Below are positions 16,011 through 23,470 of a stretch of 53,715 bases of DNA, in pieces. The stretch is from Centipeda periodontii DSM 2778 (GTDB taxonomy: Bacteria; Bacillota; Negativicutes; Selenomonadales; Selenomonadaceae). The notes below the pieces were generated by a model. It had not been told where the DNA came from, did not search any database, and saw nothing but the letters and a program-made list of their open reading frames with translations. A program made the position numbers and the translations under genes. The stretch lies in NCBI RefSeq assembly GCF_000213975.1, contig NZ_GL892076.1, forward strand, positions 1,908,560-1,962,274, written 5' to 3'. The first letter of the stretch is position 1; each line of letters starts with the position of its first letter.

Positions 16011-17315
16011 TCAGAGCGGCTGGAAGCCGTGGCGTGCTCCCTCGGCGGACTCGATTGCCTGATGTGCGAGATCAATCGAAAGCCCAAGGGTACGCATGAT
16101 CTTGTCGGGGTTATGGAAGCCCATGCCGTTCTCGGCGGCAACCCAATCCCAGTACCACTGTGCTTCGCGAATCTTCGCGCGTGCATCTTCAAGTGCTGCA
16201 TCGGGCACGCCCGCATCCATCGCAGCCTTGACCGTGCGGTGTGCGCGTGCAACGGTCTGTCCCGCGATACGCTGGAGTTTGAACGTGTTGTCATGGATGG
16301 TCTTGACGCGTGCAACGAGGGTCTCCTCGCTCTCGTCATGACACTTCAGACAAGACTGCTGCGTGGTCTTCAGCGGGCTCGTCATCCAGTGCGAGGTGTA
16401 CTTCTTGCCGCCGTCACGCATATAGGGCATGTGGCAGTCCACGCAGGTAACACCGGCATCGGCATGGACACTCGTCGCCCACGTCTCGAACTCCGGATGC
16501 TGCGCCTTGAGCATCATCGTCTTGGAGTCGGGGTGCATCCAGTCACCCTTGAATCCGCCTGCCTGTCCGGACTGATAGTACTGATACTCGGACTCGGCAT
16601 CCAGACCGTTCTCGTATGGATGTGCGACACGACCATCCTCGGCGGTGAAGTAGTACTCTGTATGACACTGCGAGCACACATAGGCACGCATCTCGTTATG
16701 CGTCGCCGCATTTACGTCCACACCGCGCTTTGCCATCGACTCAATGAAGCCCTGCTGATATACGCGCAGCTCCATCGTCTCGGGATCGTGGCAGGTCGAG
16801 CAGCCGAACCACTCGTCCATCGTGATGGGAGCCGCAACTTCATCAAACGGCTTCGATGCATACGCCCATCCACCTTCTTTGAAGTACACATCATAAACAT
16901 ACGAACCCTTGCACTGTAGACAACTCCCCTTCTGTCCCGGAAGCCTCTTCGTATGCAGGAGATCGTAGCCCGCATACGTATGCCCGCGGTCATCGTCATA
17001 CTGGATGGCGAACTTGTATCCCTTGAAGTTTTCCAGCATCTCGGGCTGGTGCTCCAGATGACTGTTGCCCTCCATGCTGCCGCCGTAGCCCGTGGGCGAT
17101 GGAGATTCCTCATTATTTTTCATGAACGAGTTGTACTGGAGTGGATAGGCGTCCTTGTACGCCTCTTTGCCGATCTTGGCAGCAGTGTCGCCCTGGATCT
17201 GCACGCGTTTGATGCTGTCATCGTTCGGGTGCGCGCCGATGCGAACGGCGACAAATCCAAAGAACAGGGCACAGACGCCGGCAACACCCGCGATGATTTT
17301 CTTTCTGTTACTCAA
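16011..17315 (-). CDS. nrfA: Ammonia-forming cytochrome c nitrite reductase, catalytic subunit
   Basis: A periplasmic pentaheme enzyme that reduces nitrite to ammonium with six electrons. An N-terminal membrane signal anchor (about residues 6-25) precedes the five heme sites: CLQCK (132-136), the lysine-ligated active-site heme that defines NrfA; then CSTCH (172-176), CSQCH (214-218), CVDCH (291-295) and CLKCH (322-326). At 434 residues it is close to the usual size. The start is a TTG at 17313-17315 whose codon overlaps the nrfH stop, with GGGGGG just upstream, so translation is coupled to nrfH. It is the last gene of the ccm-nrf run and ends at a terminator. Confidence 0.97.
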   Translation of the reverse strand: MSNRKKIIAGVAGVCALFFGFVAVRIGAHPNDDSIKRVQIQGDTAAKIGKEAYKDAYPLQYNSFMKNNEESPSPTGYGGSMEGNSHLEHQPEMLENFKGYKFAIQYDDDRGHTYAGYDLLHTKRLPGQKGSCLQCKGSYVYDVYFKEGGWAYASKPFDEVAAPITMDEWFGCSTCHDPETMELRVYQQGFIESMAKRGVDVNAATHNEMRAYVCSQCHTEYYFTAEDGRVAHPYENGLDAESEYQYYQSGQAGGFKGDWMHPDSKTMMLKAQHPEFETWATSVHADAGVTCVDCHMPYMRDGGKKYTSHWMTSPLKTTQQSCLKCHDESEETLVARVKTIHDNTFKLQRIAGQTVARAHRTVKAAMDAGVPDAALEDARAKIREAQWYWDWVAAENGMGFHNPDKIMRTLGLSIDLAHQAIESAEGARHGFQPL

Positions 17316-17790
17316 CTCTTATCCCCCCTTCTAAAGGATTGGAACCATGCGGCATACCACTGTGACACTTCGTACAGTTTGCATTTCCGTCCTTGCCCCT
17401 GTCCAGACATACCGATCCCATGGTCGATGTATGGCAGCGCAGACAGTTGGCATTCACGATATCCCGTCCGTGATCGGAGATCTTGATGTGTACGGGATAG
17501 TCGTTCAGTACCTGATGGAGCGTGTCATGCATGCCTGTCTTGCCCTTTTCAAAATAGTAAACGGCAATATTGTCGTGCGGCAGATGGCACTCCACACAGG
17601 CGATATCCGCATGTGTGGACATGGCGTGTGTCTTTGCCTCGTGCTGCATGGCATGGCACATGCCGCAGAACTTCGGCGATGCCGATGCCTTGTCCATGAG
17701 CATACCGCCACCGACGGCAAGCAGCCCCACGAGAAACGCACCGATGATACAGCGCAGCGTATGCTCCTTTGCATACTGCTTCAAATTCAT
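17308..17790 (-). CDS. nrfH: NapC/NirT-type tetraheme quinol dehydrogenase, NrfA partner
   Basis: A membrane-anchored tetraheme cytochrome that passes electrons from menaquinol to NrfA. One N-terminal helix (about residues 13-32) is followed by CGMCHAM (42-48), where the CXXCHXM spacing supplies the unusual Met ligand of NrfH heme 1, and then by CVECH (65-69), CLRCH (116-120) and CTKCH (139-143). At 160 residues it fits NrfH. The start at 17790 is backed by GGGAGGAAGG; the frame extends ten codons further without a ribosome site. Its stop overlaps the nrfA start. Confidence 0.96.
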   Translation of the reverse strand: MNLKQYAKEHTLRCIIGAFLVGLLAVGGGMLMDKASASPKFCGMCHAMQHEAKTHAMSTHADIACVECHLPHDNIAVYYFEKGKTGMHDTLHQVLNDYPVHIKISDHGRDIVNANCLRCHTSTMGSVCLDRGKDGNANCTKCHSGMPHGSNPLEGGIRVE

Positions 17791-17838
17791 GTGTCCTTCC
17801 TCCCTTCTATGATTTCTCACTAGGAAATTGGTAATTCC

Positions 17839-19968
17839 CTAAGACCGCTTTTCCGATCCACCTCCTTTGCCCGCATTTACTGCCTGTGCAGCTGCCAGGA
17901 GACCGCCGGCAGTCACGAGAACACAGGCAAGCCAGAGAATGGAGATACCGGGCTTTGTACTGACCGAGGTGGGAACAGGGACTGCCGCCTCCTCTGCCAC
18001 GGAGGGCAGAATCTCTATCCTGACGTCACGTTCATCCGCCGATACACCCGTGAGACGAATGCGGAACTTGCCATTCATCACTTCGATGGGCTGGGATGTC
18101 CCGCCCGTCTCCGTCGCAAGGATCGTGGGGGCTGCATCGTCGACCTCCTCGCCATCCGTCAGCGCAATCTGCGCCGTGACGAGAGTCTTGCCGCCGCCCT
18201 GCGGCTCGAACGCGATGGATTCGTAACGATAGGCATAGTCATTGATGCCCATAACGGTCTTGCTGCGGCGGAGAATCATCTCGTCGCGCTCCGCCGAGGT
18301 CGGCGACGGGGCAATGTAGAGATCGCCCAAGAGGCTCTTTGCAATCGCGGGCTCGCGTGCCGCATCCTCACCATTTGCACGCAGCTTTGTCACTGCCTCA
18401 GCAATCACACCATCCACTTCGTAGCGGTAGAATTTCTCCCTACCGTTTTCGGCAAACACCTGACCGCGATAGACGATCGTGTGACCGTAGATTTTCTGCG
18501 GCTCATCGGGCGTGAGCGTGACCGTTGTCGTCTGACTTCCTGTCCCCGACAGTACGAAGGCAAGGAGGGCAAGCCCTGCACCTACATGAGCGACCATCCC
18601 GCCGAAACCGATCTGACGGAAGCGATATCCCGCAATCGCGGCGGCGACGGCAAGCAGGGAGAAGGTCGATAGCAGAACCGACATGACATCTGTGACATGG
18701 GTGAGTCCCGTGAGTACGCCGCCGCCCACAGAGATCACGAAGATCCAAATCGGGCGTTTCGCCCGCCCGCCGCCATACGGCATGAGTACGCCGAGCGCCA
18801 TCAGCAGCGCAAACGGAATCGCGATCGGCAGGGATGTGCGTACATAGTAGCTCGTATCGACCGCCGCACTCTCTCCAAGCAGCCCCGAGATGAGCGGCAT
18901 AGACATGCCGAAGAAGACAATGACAACGATGAAGACGAGGAGCAGCATTCCGAGCAGAACGAGGAATGCACGACTGCGATGCTCTCCGTAGACCGCGCCC
19001 TTCGGCAGACGCTCGATGCGCGCGATGAGCACGCCAAGCCCTGCGAGGAGAATAAGTGCATTTGCAAGGGCGATGTAGAAGCCGATGTCCGAGCCCGCGA
19101 ACGAGTGCACGGAGAAGTCGCCGAGGATGCCGCTGCGCGTCAGGAATGTCCCGTAGAGGACGAATGCATAGGAGAAAATCGCGGCGAGATGAACAAGGTA
19201 GAATGCCCCGCGCCGCTCGCGTGCAACCGAGATCAGATGCAGCAGAACACAGGCGAGCAGCCACGGCACGAGCGAGGAGTTCTCAACGGGATCCCACCCC
19301 CAGTAGCCGCCCCAGCCGAGTACCTTGTACGCCCAATAGCCGCCGATGAAGATGCCCGCACCGAGAAATGCGGACGCAACGAGCGTCCATCGGCGCATGG
19401 GAGCAAGGAATCCCGCATCCATCGGCGCCTTTATCATGCTCTCAAGCGAATAGACAAAAGGAACGGCGAGAAGTGCATACCCGATGAAGATGATTGGTGG
19501 ATGCACTGCCATCCACGGATCTTGAAGGAGTGGGTTCATCCCGTGCCCGTCCAGCACGATTGTGTCGGCGGGAACGAACGGACTTTTGATGAGGACGAGG
19601 AAGGCGAGGACGGCGGTGAGCACATGATAAATTCCGCGCCCTGTTGCCGTCATGCGCCCATTCTGCACCAAGATCATGCCGACGACGGCATGGATCACTA
19701 GCCAGAGGAGGAACGAGCCCTGCTGCCCTGCCCAAAATGCAGAGATTTTATAGAGGAGCGGCAGATCGATGGACGAGTAGCTGACAACATAGTTGTAGCT
19801 GAAATCATCCGAGAGGATGGCGGCAAAGAGTGCCGCCGCTGCACCGAGCGCAGCAACACTCGTGAGGGCTGCGCAGATTTTCCCTTCGTTCGTTTTCCCC
19901 TGCGTCTCGGCAAATACCGCTGTGAGGGCAAAGAGAAGCACAGCGCCTAAGAGTACCGTCCCGATCAT
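17839..19968 (-). CDS. ccmF: Cytochrome c heme lyase subunit CcmF
   Basis: A 709-residue inner-membrane heme-handling protein that ligates heme from CcmE to apocytochrome c. It contains the heme-binding WWD motif WGGYWGWDPVENSSLVPWL and the preceding conserved loop NPLLQDPWMAVHPP, whose His ligates heme, followed by many helices and a periplasmic C-terminal domain. The start at 19968 forms an ATGA overlap with the ccmE stop. It lies 48 bp upstream of nrfH, so its product probably matures NrfH and NrfA. No ccmG or ccmH follows, matching the reduced System I arrangement. Confidence 0.95.
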   Translation of the reverse strand: MIGTVLLGAVLLFALTAVFAETQGKTNEGKICAALTSVAALGAAAALFAAILSDDFSYNYVVSYSSIDLPLLYKISAFWAGQQGSFLLWLVIHAVVGMILVQNGRMTATGRGIYHVLTAVLAFLVLIKSPFVPADTIVLDGHGMNPLLQDPWMAVHPPIIFIGYALLAVPFVYSLESMIKAPMDAGFLAPMRRWTLVASAFLGAGIFIGGYWAYKVLGWGGYWGWDPVENSSLVPWLLACVLLHLISVARERRGAFYLVHLAAIFSYAFVLYGTFLTRSGILGDFSVHSFAGSDIGFYIALANALILLAGLGVLIARIERLPKGAVYGEHRSRAFLVLLGMLLLVFIVVIVFFGMSMPLISGLLGESAAVDTSYYVRTSLPIAIPFALLMALGVLMPYGGGRAKRPIWIFVISVGGGVLTGLTHVTDVMSVLLSTFSLLAVAAAIAGYRFRQIGFGGMVAHVGAGLALLAFVLSGTGSQTTTVTLTPDEPQKIYGHTIVYRGQVFAENGREKFYRYEVDGVIAEAVTKLRANGEDAAREPAIAKSLLGDLYIAPSPTSAERDEMILRRSKTVMGINDYAYRYESIAFEPQGGGKTLVTAQIALTDGEEVDDAAPTILATETGGTSQPIEVMNGKFRIRLTGVSADERDVRIEILPSVAEEAAVPVPTSVSTKPGISILWLACVLVTAGGLLAAAQAVNAGKGGGSEKRS

Positions 19969-20339
19969 ACCTGAACCTTTCCTTTTTCCGCCTCGTATTT
20001 CGACGGGCACTTGACGAGCAGCTTGTCTGCCGTGAACGCATCACCCGTGTATTTTCCAATCGCGACGATATGATACGCCTCATCGAAGTTGTCGGGCTTC
20101 ACGCCCTTGTAACGCACAAGCATCGTCTCGCCCGTCTCCTCGTCAGCGATGGAGAAGACGAACGTCTCATTCTCCATATGCGGCTCAACGGCATCGTCCG
20201 GGAGTCCCTTCACCTGCACGTTGCGCTGAGAGGCACGCGCATCCGCAATGCTGACGTAGGGTGTCACGGAATAGGCGAAAAAATATCCGGCGTAGCCGAT
20301 AAAGCCAAGAATCAGTACAACAAAGAAGTATTTACGCAT
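19965..20339 (-). CDS. ccmE: Heme chaperone CcmE, Cys-type (CXXXY) variant
   Basis: A 124-residue periplasmic heme carrier with one N-terminal membrane anchor (residues 4-22) and an OB-fold domain. In the common form, heme is held covalently by a histidine in a (H)xxxY motif. Here the matching place reads LLVKCPSKYE, with Cys111 and Tyr115. This is the CXXXY class described in Desulfovibrio and archaea, which work without CcmG and CcmH. It overlaps ccmC upstream by 8 bp and ccmF downstream by 4 bp. The family call is firm; that Cys binds heme here is inferred from those homologues. Confidence 0.93.
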   Translation of the reverse strand: MRKYFFVVLILGFIGYAGYFFAYSVTPYVSIADARASQRNVQVKGLPDDAVEPHMENETFVFSIADEETGETMLVRYKGVKPDNFDEAYHIVAIGKYTGDAFTADKLLVKCPSKYEAEKGKVQV

Positions 20340-20949
20340 GACGATCCCCCCGTTTCATCAGCCAAACATACATAAGTGTCACATCGAGCAGCGACAGCAT
20401 AAGCGTTCCGAGCATCACCGCGTCCATATCGATCTGCCCCGCGCCGTTGAGGACAGGCGACGGATGCAGCGAGAAAAACATGCGCGGCAGAATAAAGACG
20501 AGGAACGGAACCGCGATAAAGGAAAAGAGTGCATAGACCGCCGACGATGAGGCTCGTGCGCGTTCATCCCGCATTGTCATACGAAGTGTAGCGTATGCCC
20601 CATAGATGAGGAGCAGAACAAAAATTGTCGTCTGCCGCGGATCCCAGTTCCAATACGCGCCCCATGTGAGCTTTGAGAAAATTGCCCCGCTCCCCGTCGC
20701 GAGGAGTGTGAAAAGCAATCCGAGAAAAGCGGATCGCGCACTTTTCGCATCATCGTGAAGGTTTCGCGTTTTCAGATAACGCGCCCCCCAGAAAGCGGCG
20801 CAGAAGAACGCAATGACCGAGACCCATGCACACGGAATGTGGAAGAATGCAATGCGTACGTAGTTGCCCAGCCCCTCAGCAGGGGGGACGACGAAGAACA
20901 CGGCGTAGAGCACAGCCACTGTCAGAGCGGCAATCACCCCGGCAAGCAT
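20332..20949 (-). CDS. ccmC: Heme exporter/handling protein CcmC
   Basis: A 205-residue inner-membrane protein with six predicted helices that loads heme onto CcmE. The tryptophan-rich periplasmic motif WGAYWNWDPRQTT is present, flanked by conserved histidines (AFFHIPCAW and FFSLHPSP). The start at 20949 is preceded by GGGGG; the frame is open 25 codons further, into ccmB. It overlaps ccmE. No separate ccmD frame could be recognised between ccmC and ccmE. Confidence 0.95.
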   Translation of the reverse strand: MLAGVIAALTVAVLYAVFFVVPPAEGLGNYVRIAFFHIPCAWVSVIAFFCAAFWGARYLKTRNLHDDAKSARSAFLGLLFTLLATGSGAIFSKLTWGAYWNWDPRQTTIFVLLLIYGAYATLRMTMRDERARASSSAVYALFSFIAVPFLVFILPRMFFSLHPSPVLNGAGQIDMDAVMLGTLMLSLLDVTLMYVWLMKRGDRHA

Positions 20950-20962
20950 GAGACCCCCATCT

Positions 20963-21619
20963 CTAACTCTCAATCCAGAGAGAATCAAACAGCATCGATG
21001 CGCCCACCGTGAGCGCCATATCATAGATTAGCATACCGCCGAGGAGCGCCGGCTCTCCCCCGCCTGCCGAGAGCGAAATCGCGGGCAGAAGAATCGGCAG
21101 CATGGACGGTAGCAACAGGACGGGAACAAGCCCCCCGCGCACGCTCGCATTTGCGGCGACCGCCGCAAGCAGCGTATCCGCCGCAGCCATGCCCCAGAGT
21201 CCTAAAAACAATGTGGCAGCAAAACATCCATTGAGGACAAGCGGCGCATCCATCAAAATGACAACAAGAGGAAAAACGAGTGCGGCAAGCACGACAAGTG
21301 TAATGAAATGTGCCGCCATCTTGCCGAAGAGAACCGCCTGTGCCGGAACGTAGATCCACAAAAAGAGCAGCGTGCCCGCCGCAGCCTCCTCCGCAAAGAG
21401 CCGTTCTCCCTGCAACGTCGCCGCAAAGAAAATCACAATCCAGAGGAGTGCCGACGCAAGGCGGACATCCATTGTCCCCCACGCGAGCGACATACTTAGA
21501 AAGGCGATCACCGTCAGCGCGAACATCCCCATCGTCACATAGCCGGCGCGGAGACGGATGCCGTCGAGGAGTTCTTTACGGACGACGTTGAATGTCGCTC
21601 GTAAGATCGAAGCACGCAT
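20963..21619 (-). CDS. ccmB: Heme exporter permease CcmB
   Basis: A 218-residue integral membrane protein forming the ABC module with CcmA. It begins MRASILRATFNVVRKELLDG, has the LQGERLFAEEAAAGTLLFLW segment typical of CcmB, and about six helices. The start at 21619 is supported by GGAAGGCGG and lies 44 bp inside the end of ccmA, a long overlap that implies coupled translation. With CcmA it drives ATP-dependent release of holo-CcmE from CcmC. Confidence 0.93.
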   Translation of the reverse strand: MRASILRATFNVVRKELLDGIRLRAGYVTMGMFALTVIAFLSMSLAWGTMDVRLASALLWIVIFFAATLQGERLFAEEAAAGTLLFLWIYVPAQAVLFGKMAAHFITLVVLAALVFPLVVILMDAPLVLNGCFAATLFLGLWGMAAADTLLAAVAANASVRGGLVPVLLLPSMLPILLPAISLSAGGGEPALLGGMLIYDMALTVGASMLFDSLWIES

Positions 21620-22217
21620 CCGCCGCCTTCCTTTCCTCTGGTTCATTCGTCGCCCACAGGATGAGCCGCCCCCTCTTCGCCGCTGCACGCGTCTCATGCA
21701 GGAGCAGCGCACGCCCCTGTTCATCGAGAGCAAGCCCCGGCTCATCGAGCAGCCACACCTCAGCGTCCACACCGAGAACGACGGCGAGCCGTACACGCTG
21801 GCGCATCCCTGTCGAGAGCTGCCCCGTCATACGCGGCAGAACCTCTGCGGACAGTCCAACACGTGCGAGAAGCTCCTGCAAATCCGCATCCTCACATCCA
21901 ATACCGCGTGCTACCAAGAGGAATGTGATATTCTCACGCACCGTAAGGCGTGTATACAGTTCCATCTCCGGCGTCGCCATTGCAAGCAGTCTGCGGTAGT
22001 CCGCTCCATTGACAGGAGTACCATCCAGAAGTGTATCAATCGTCCCGGATGTTGGAAGCATGAGCCGTGCCGCAAGACGCAGAAGCGTCGATTTCCCGCT
22101 GCCATTCGCCCCGGTAACAGCAGTCACCCTGCCGCCTTGAAAGGAACACGTAAGTTGGTGTAGGACTTCACGCCCTTCAAACATTTGACTGACATCGTTC
22201 AAACGAATTTCAACCAT
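21576..22217 (-). CDS. ccmA: Heme export ABC ATPase CcmA
   Basis: A 213-residue cytosolic ATPase, the first gene of the ccm-nrf run. It shows Walker A GANGSGKST, a CcmA-like signature LSTGMRQRVRLA (in place of the canonical LSGGQ) and Walker B VWLLDEPGLALD. GGAAGGG precedes the start. A 238-bp gap upstream carries a Crp/Fnr-like palindrome and a hairpin, the likely control region of the whole run. Confidence 0.94.
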   Translation of the reverse strand: MVEIRLNDVSQMFEGREVLHQLTCSFQGGRVTAVTGANGSGKSTLLRLAARLMLPTSGTIDTLLDGTPVNGADYRRLLAMATPEMELYTRLTVRENITFLLVARGIGCEDADLQELLARVGLSAEVLPRMTGQLSTGMRQRVRLAVVLGVDAEVWLLDEPGLALDEQGRALLLHETRAAAKRGRLILWATNEPEERKAADACFDLTSDIQRRP

Positions 22218-22363
22218 AGGCTATCCCTTCCATAACTCTGGTTTATTTTAGCACGGCTATGAAAGAAAAATGAAATACATATTTTATATTAGTCTTTTCT
22301 ATAGCTGTAGGCTATTTCAAAAATGAATGGACTTCATTTCTCTTGATAATTGGGATCTGAACA

Positions 22364-22400
22364 AAGCGGCCGAAATCTCATCACGAAAATCCGACCGCTT
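22364..22400. other. Stem-loop between AKR gene and ccmA
   Basis: AAGCGGCCG at 22364-22372 pairs with CGACCGCTT at 22392-22400 (one G-U). On the plus strand a T-run follows (AGTTTTTAG). It may terminate transcription or be a leader structure for the ccm operon. Confidence 0.35.
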
Positions 22401-22438
22401 CTTCAAGTTTTTAGCATATATAATTTTTATCATTGCGC

Positions 22439-22454
22439 TGTGATCTTTATCACA
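22439..22454. promoter_or_regulatory. Crp/Fnr-family consensus palindrome
   Basis: TGTGATCTTTATCACA is an exact TGTGA-N6-TCACA palindrome. It sits directly after the AKR stop codon and about 220 bp upstream of ccmA, so it may control the ccm-nrf genes. The half-sites fit Crp, HcpR or related Crp/Fnr regulators. Confidence 0.55.
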
Positions 22455-22455
22455 T

Positions 22456-23445
22456 TTAGCGGCGCATGACTCCAAAAACCGCAGACATCGGAATCCTTTC
22501 CAGACACTCGTCAATTCCTGTAATTTCCTCAGCATTGAGAAGAATGTCCGCAGCCCCTGCATTCTCTACGAGGCGTTCGCGCTTGCATGTCCCCGGAATC
22601 GGTACAATGTACGATTTCTTGCAAAGCATCCATGCGAGCGCGATCTGTCCACACGTCGCGCCCTTCTCCTCAGCCAGACCACGGAGGAGCGCGAGGAGCT
22701 GACCATTCTCCTCCATTGCCGCCGCACTGAACTGCGGCATATTCGCACGCATATCCCCCACCTCGAACGCCGTATTCTTGTCATATGCGCCTGTGAGCAC
22801 GCCATTTGCAAACGGCGAGAATGCGACAAAGCCGATGTTCAGCTTCTCGAGCACTGGGAAGAGCGCTTCGTATGCGCGCGCCATCATCGAGTAGCGGTTC
22901 TGCACTGCCGTGAGCGGGCAAACGGTATGCGCTCGGCGAATGTCCTCCTCCGTCGCCTCGGAGATGCCCCAGTGGCGAATCTTTCCCTCCTTTATCAGAT
23001 CACCCATTACACCTGCGACCTCCTCGACGGGGATCTTAGGATCGACGCGATGCTGATAGTAGAGGTCGATATAGTCCGTGCCAAGTCTCTGCAATGACGA
23101 ATCCACAGACGCACGGATCACTTCGGGACGCGCGTCTGGAACGACGGGACTTTTGTTCTCTTTCAGCAGGCTCATATCGAAATGGATACCAAACTTCGTA
23201 GCGAGGATAACCTTGTCCCGATAGGGCGCAAGTGCCGCTCCGACAAGTTTCTCATTGTCATGCGGATCGTCGGGCGTGCCGTATACCTCCGCCGTGTCAA
23301 AGAGCGTTATGCCCATATCCACGGCAGCGGCAATCAGCTCACACATCTCCTTCTTGTCGGCGGGCGCGCCGTAAGACTGACTCATCCCCATACAGCCAAG
23401 TCCGACCGACGAAACGATGAGATTTCCAAGTTTGCGGTAGTTCAT
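22456..23445 (-). CDS. Aldo/keto reductase
   Basis: A cytosolic NADPH-dependent oxidoreductase of the AKR superfamily, 329 residues. The catalytic tetrad is visible: Asp and Tyr in FDTAEVYG, Lys in ILATKFG, His in YYQHRVDP. The C-terminal IPGTCKRERL is the NADP-phosphate-binding loop. The GLGCMGMSQSYG opening resembles the AKR13/YakC group. GGAAAGGAAG marks the start at 23445. It begins 25 bp downstream of the AlbA_2 gene and may share its transcript. The carbonyl substrate is unknown. Confidence 0.9.
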   Translation of the reverse strand: MNYRKLGNLIVSSVGLGCMGMSQSYGAPADKKEMCELIAAAVDMGITLFDTAEVYGTPDDPHDNEKLVGAALAPYRDKVILATKFGIHFDMSLLKENKSPVVPDARPEVIRASVDSSLQRLGTDYIDLYYQHRVDPKIPVEEVAGVMGDLIKEGKIRHWGISEATEEDIRRAHTVCPLTAVQNRYSMMARAYEALFPVLEKLNIGFVAFSPFANGVLTGAYDKNTAFEVGDMRANMPQFSAAAMEENGQLLALLRGLAEEKGATCGQIALAWMLCKKSYIVPIPGTCKRERLVENAGAADILLNAEEITGIDECLERIPMSAVFGVMRR

Positions 23446-23470
23446 GATGCTTCCTTTCCACATCTCCATA

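Noticed and set aside
22317-22562. An 81-codon minus-strand frame ending in the AKR/ccmA gap
   Set aside because: Its first part is a shifted frame of the AKR gene. The tail crosses the Crp/Fnr-like palindrome and the stem-loop, and no ribosome site or family supports it.
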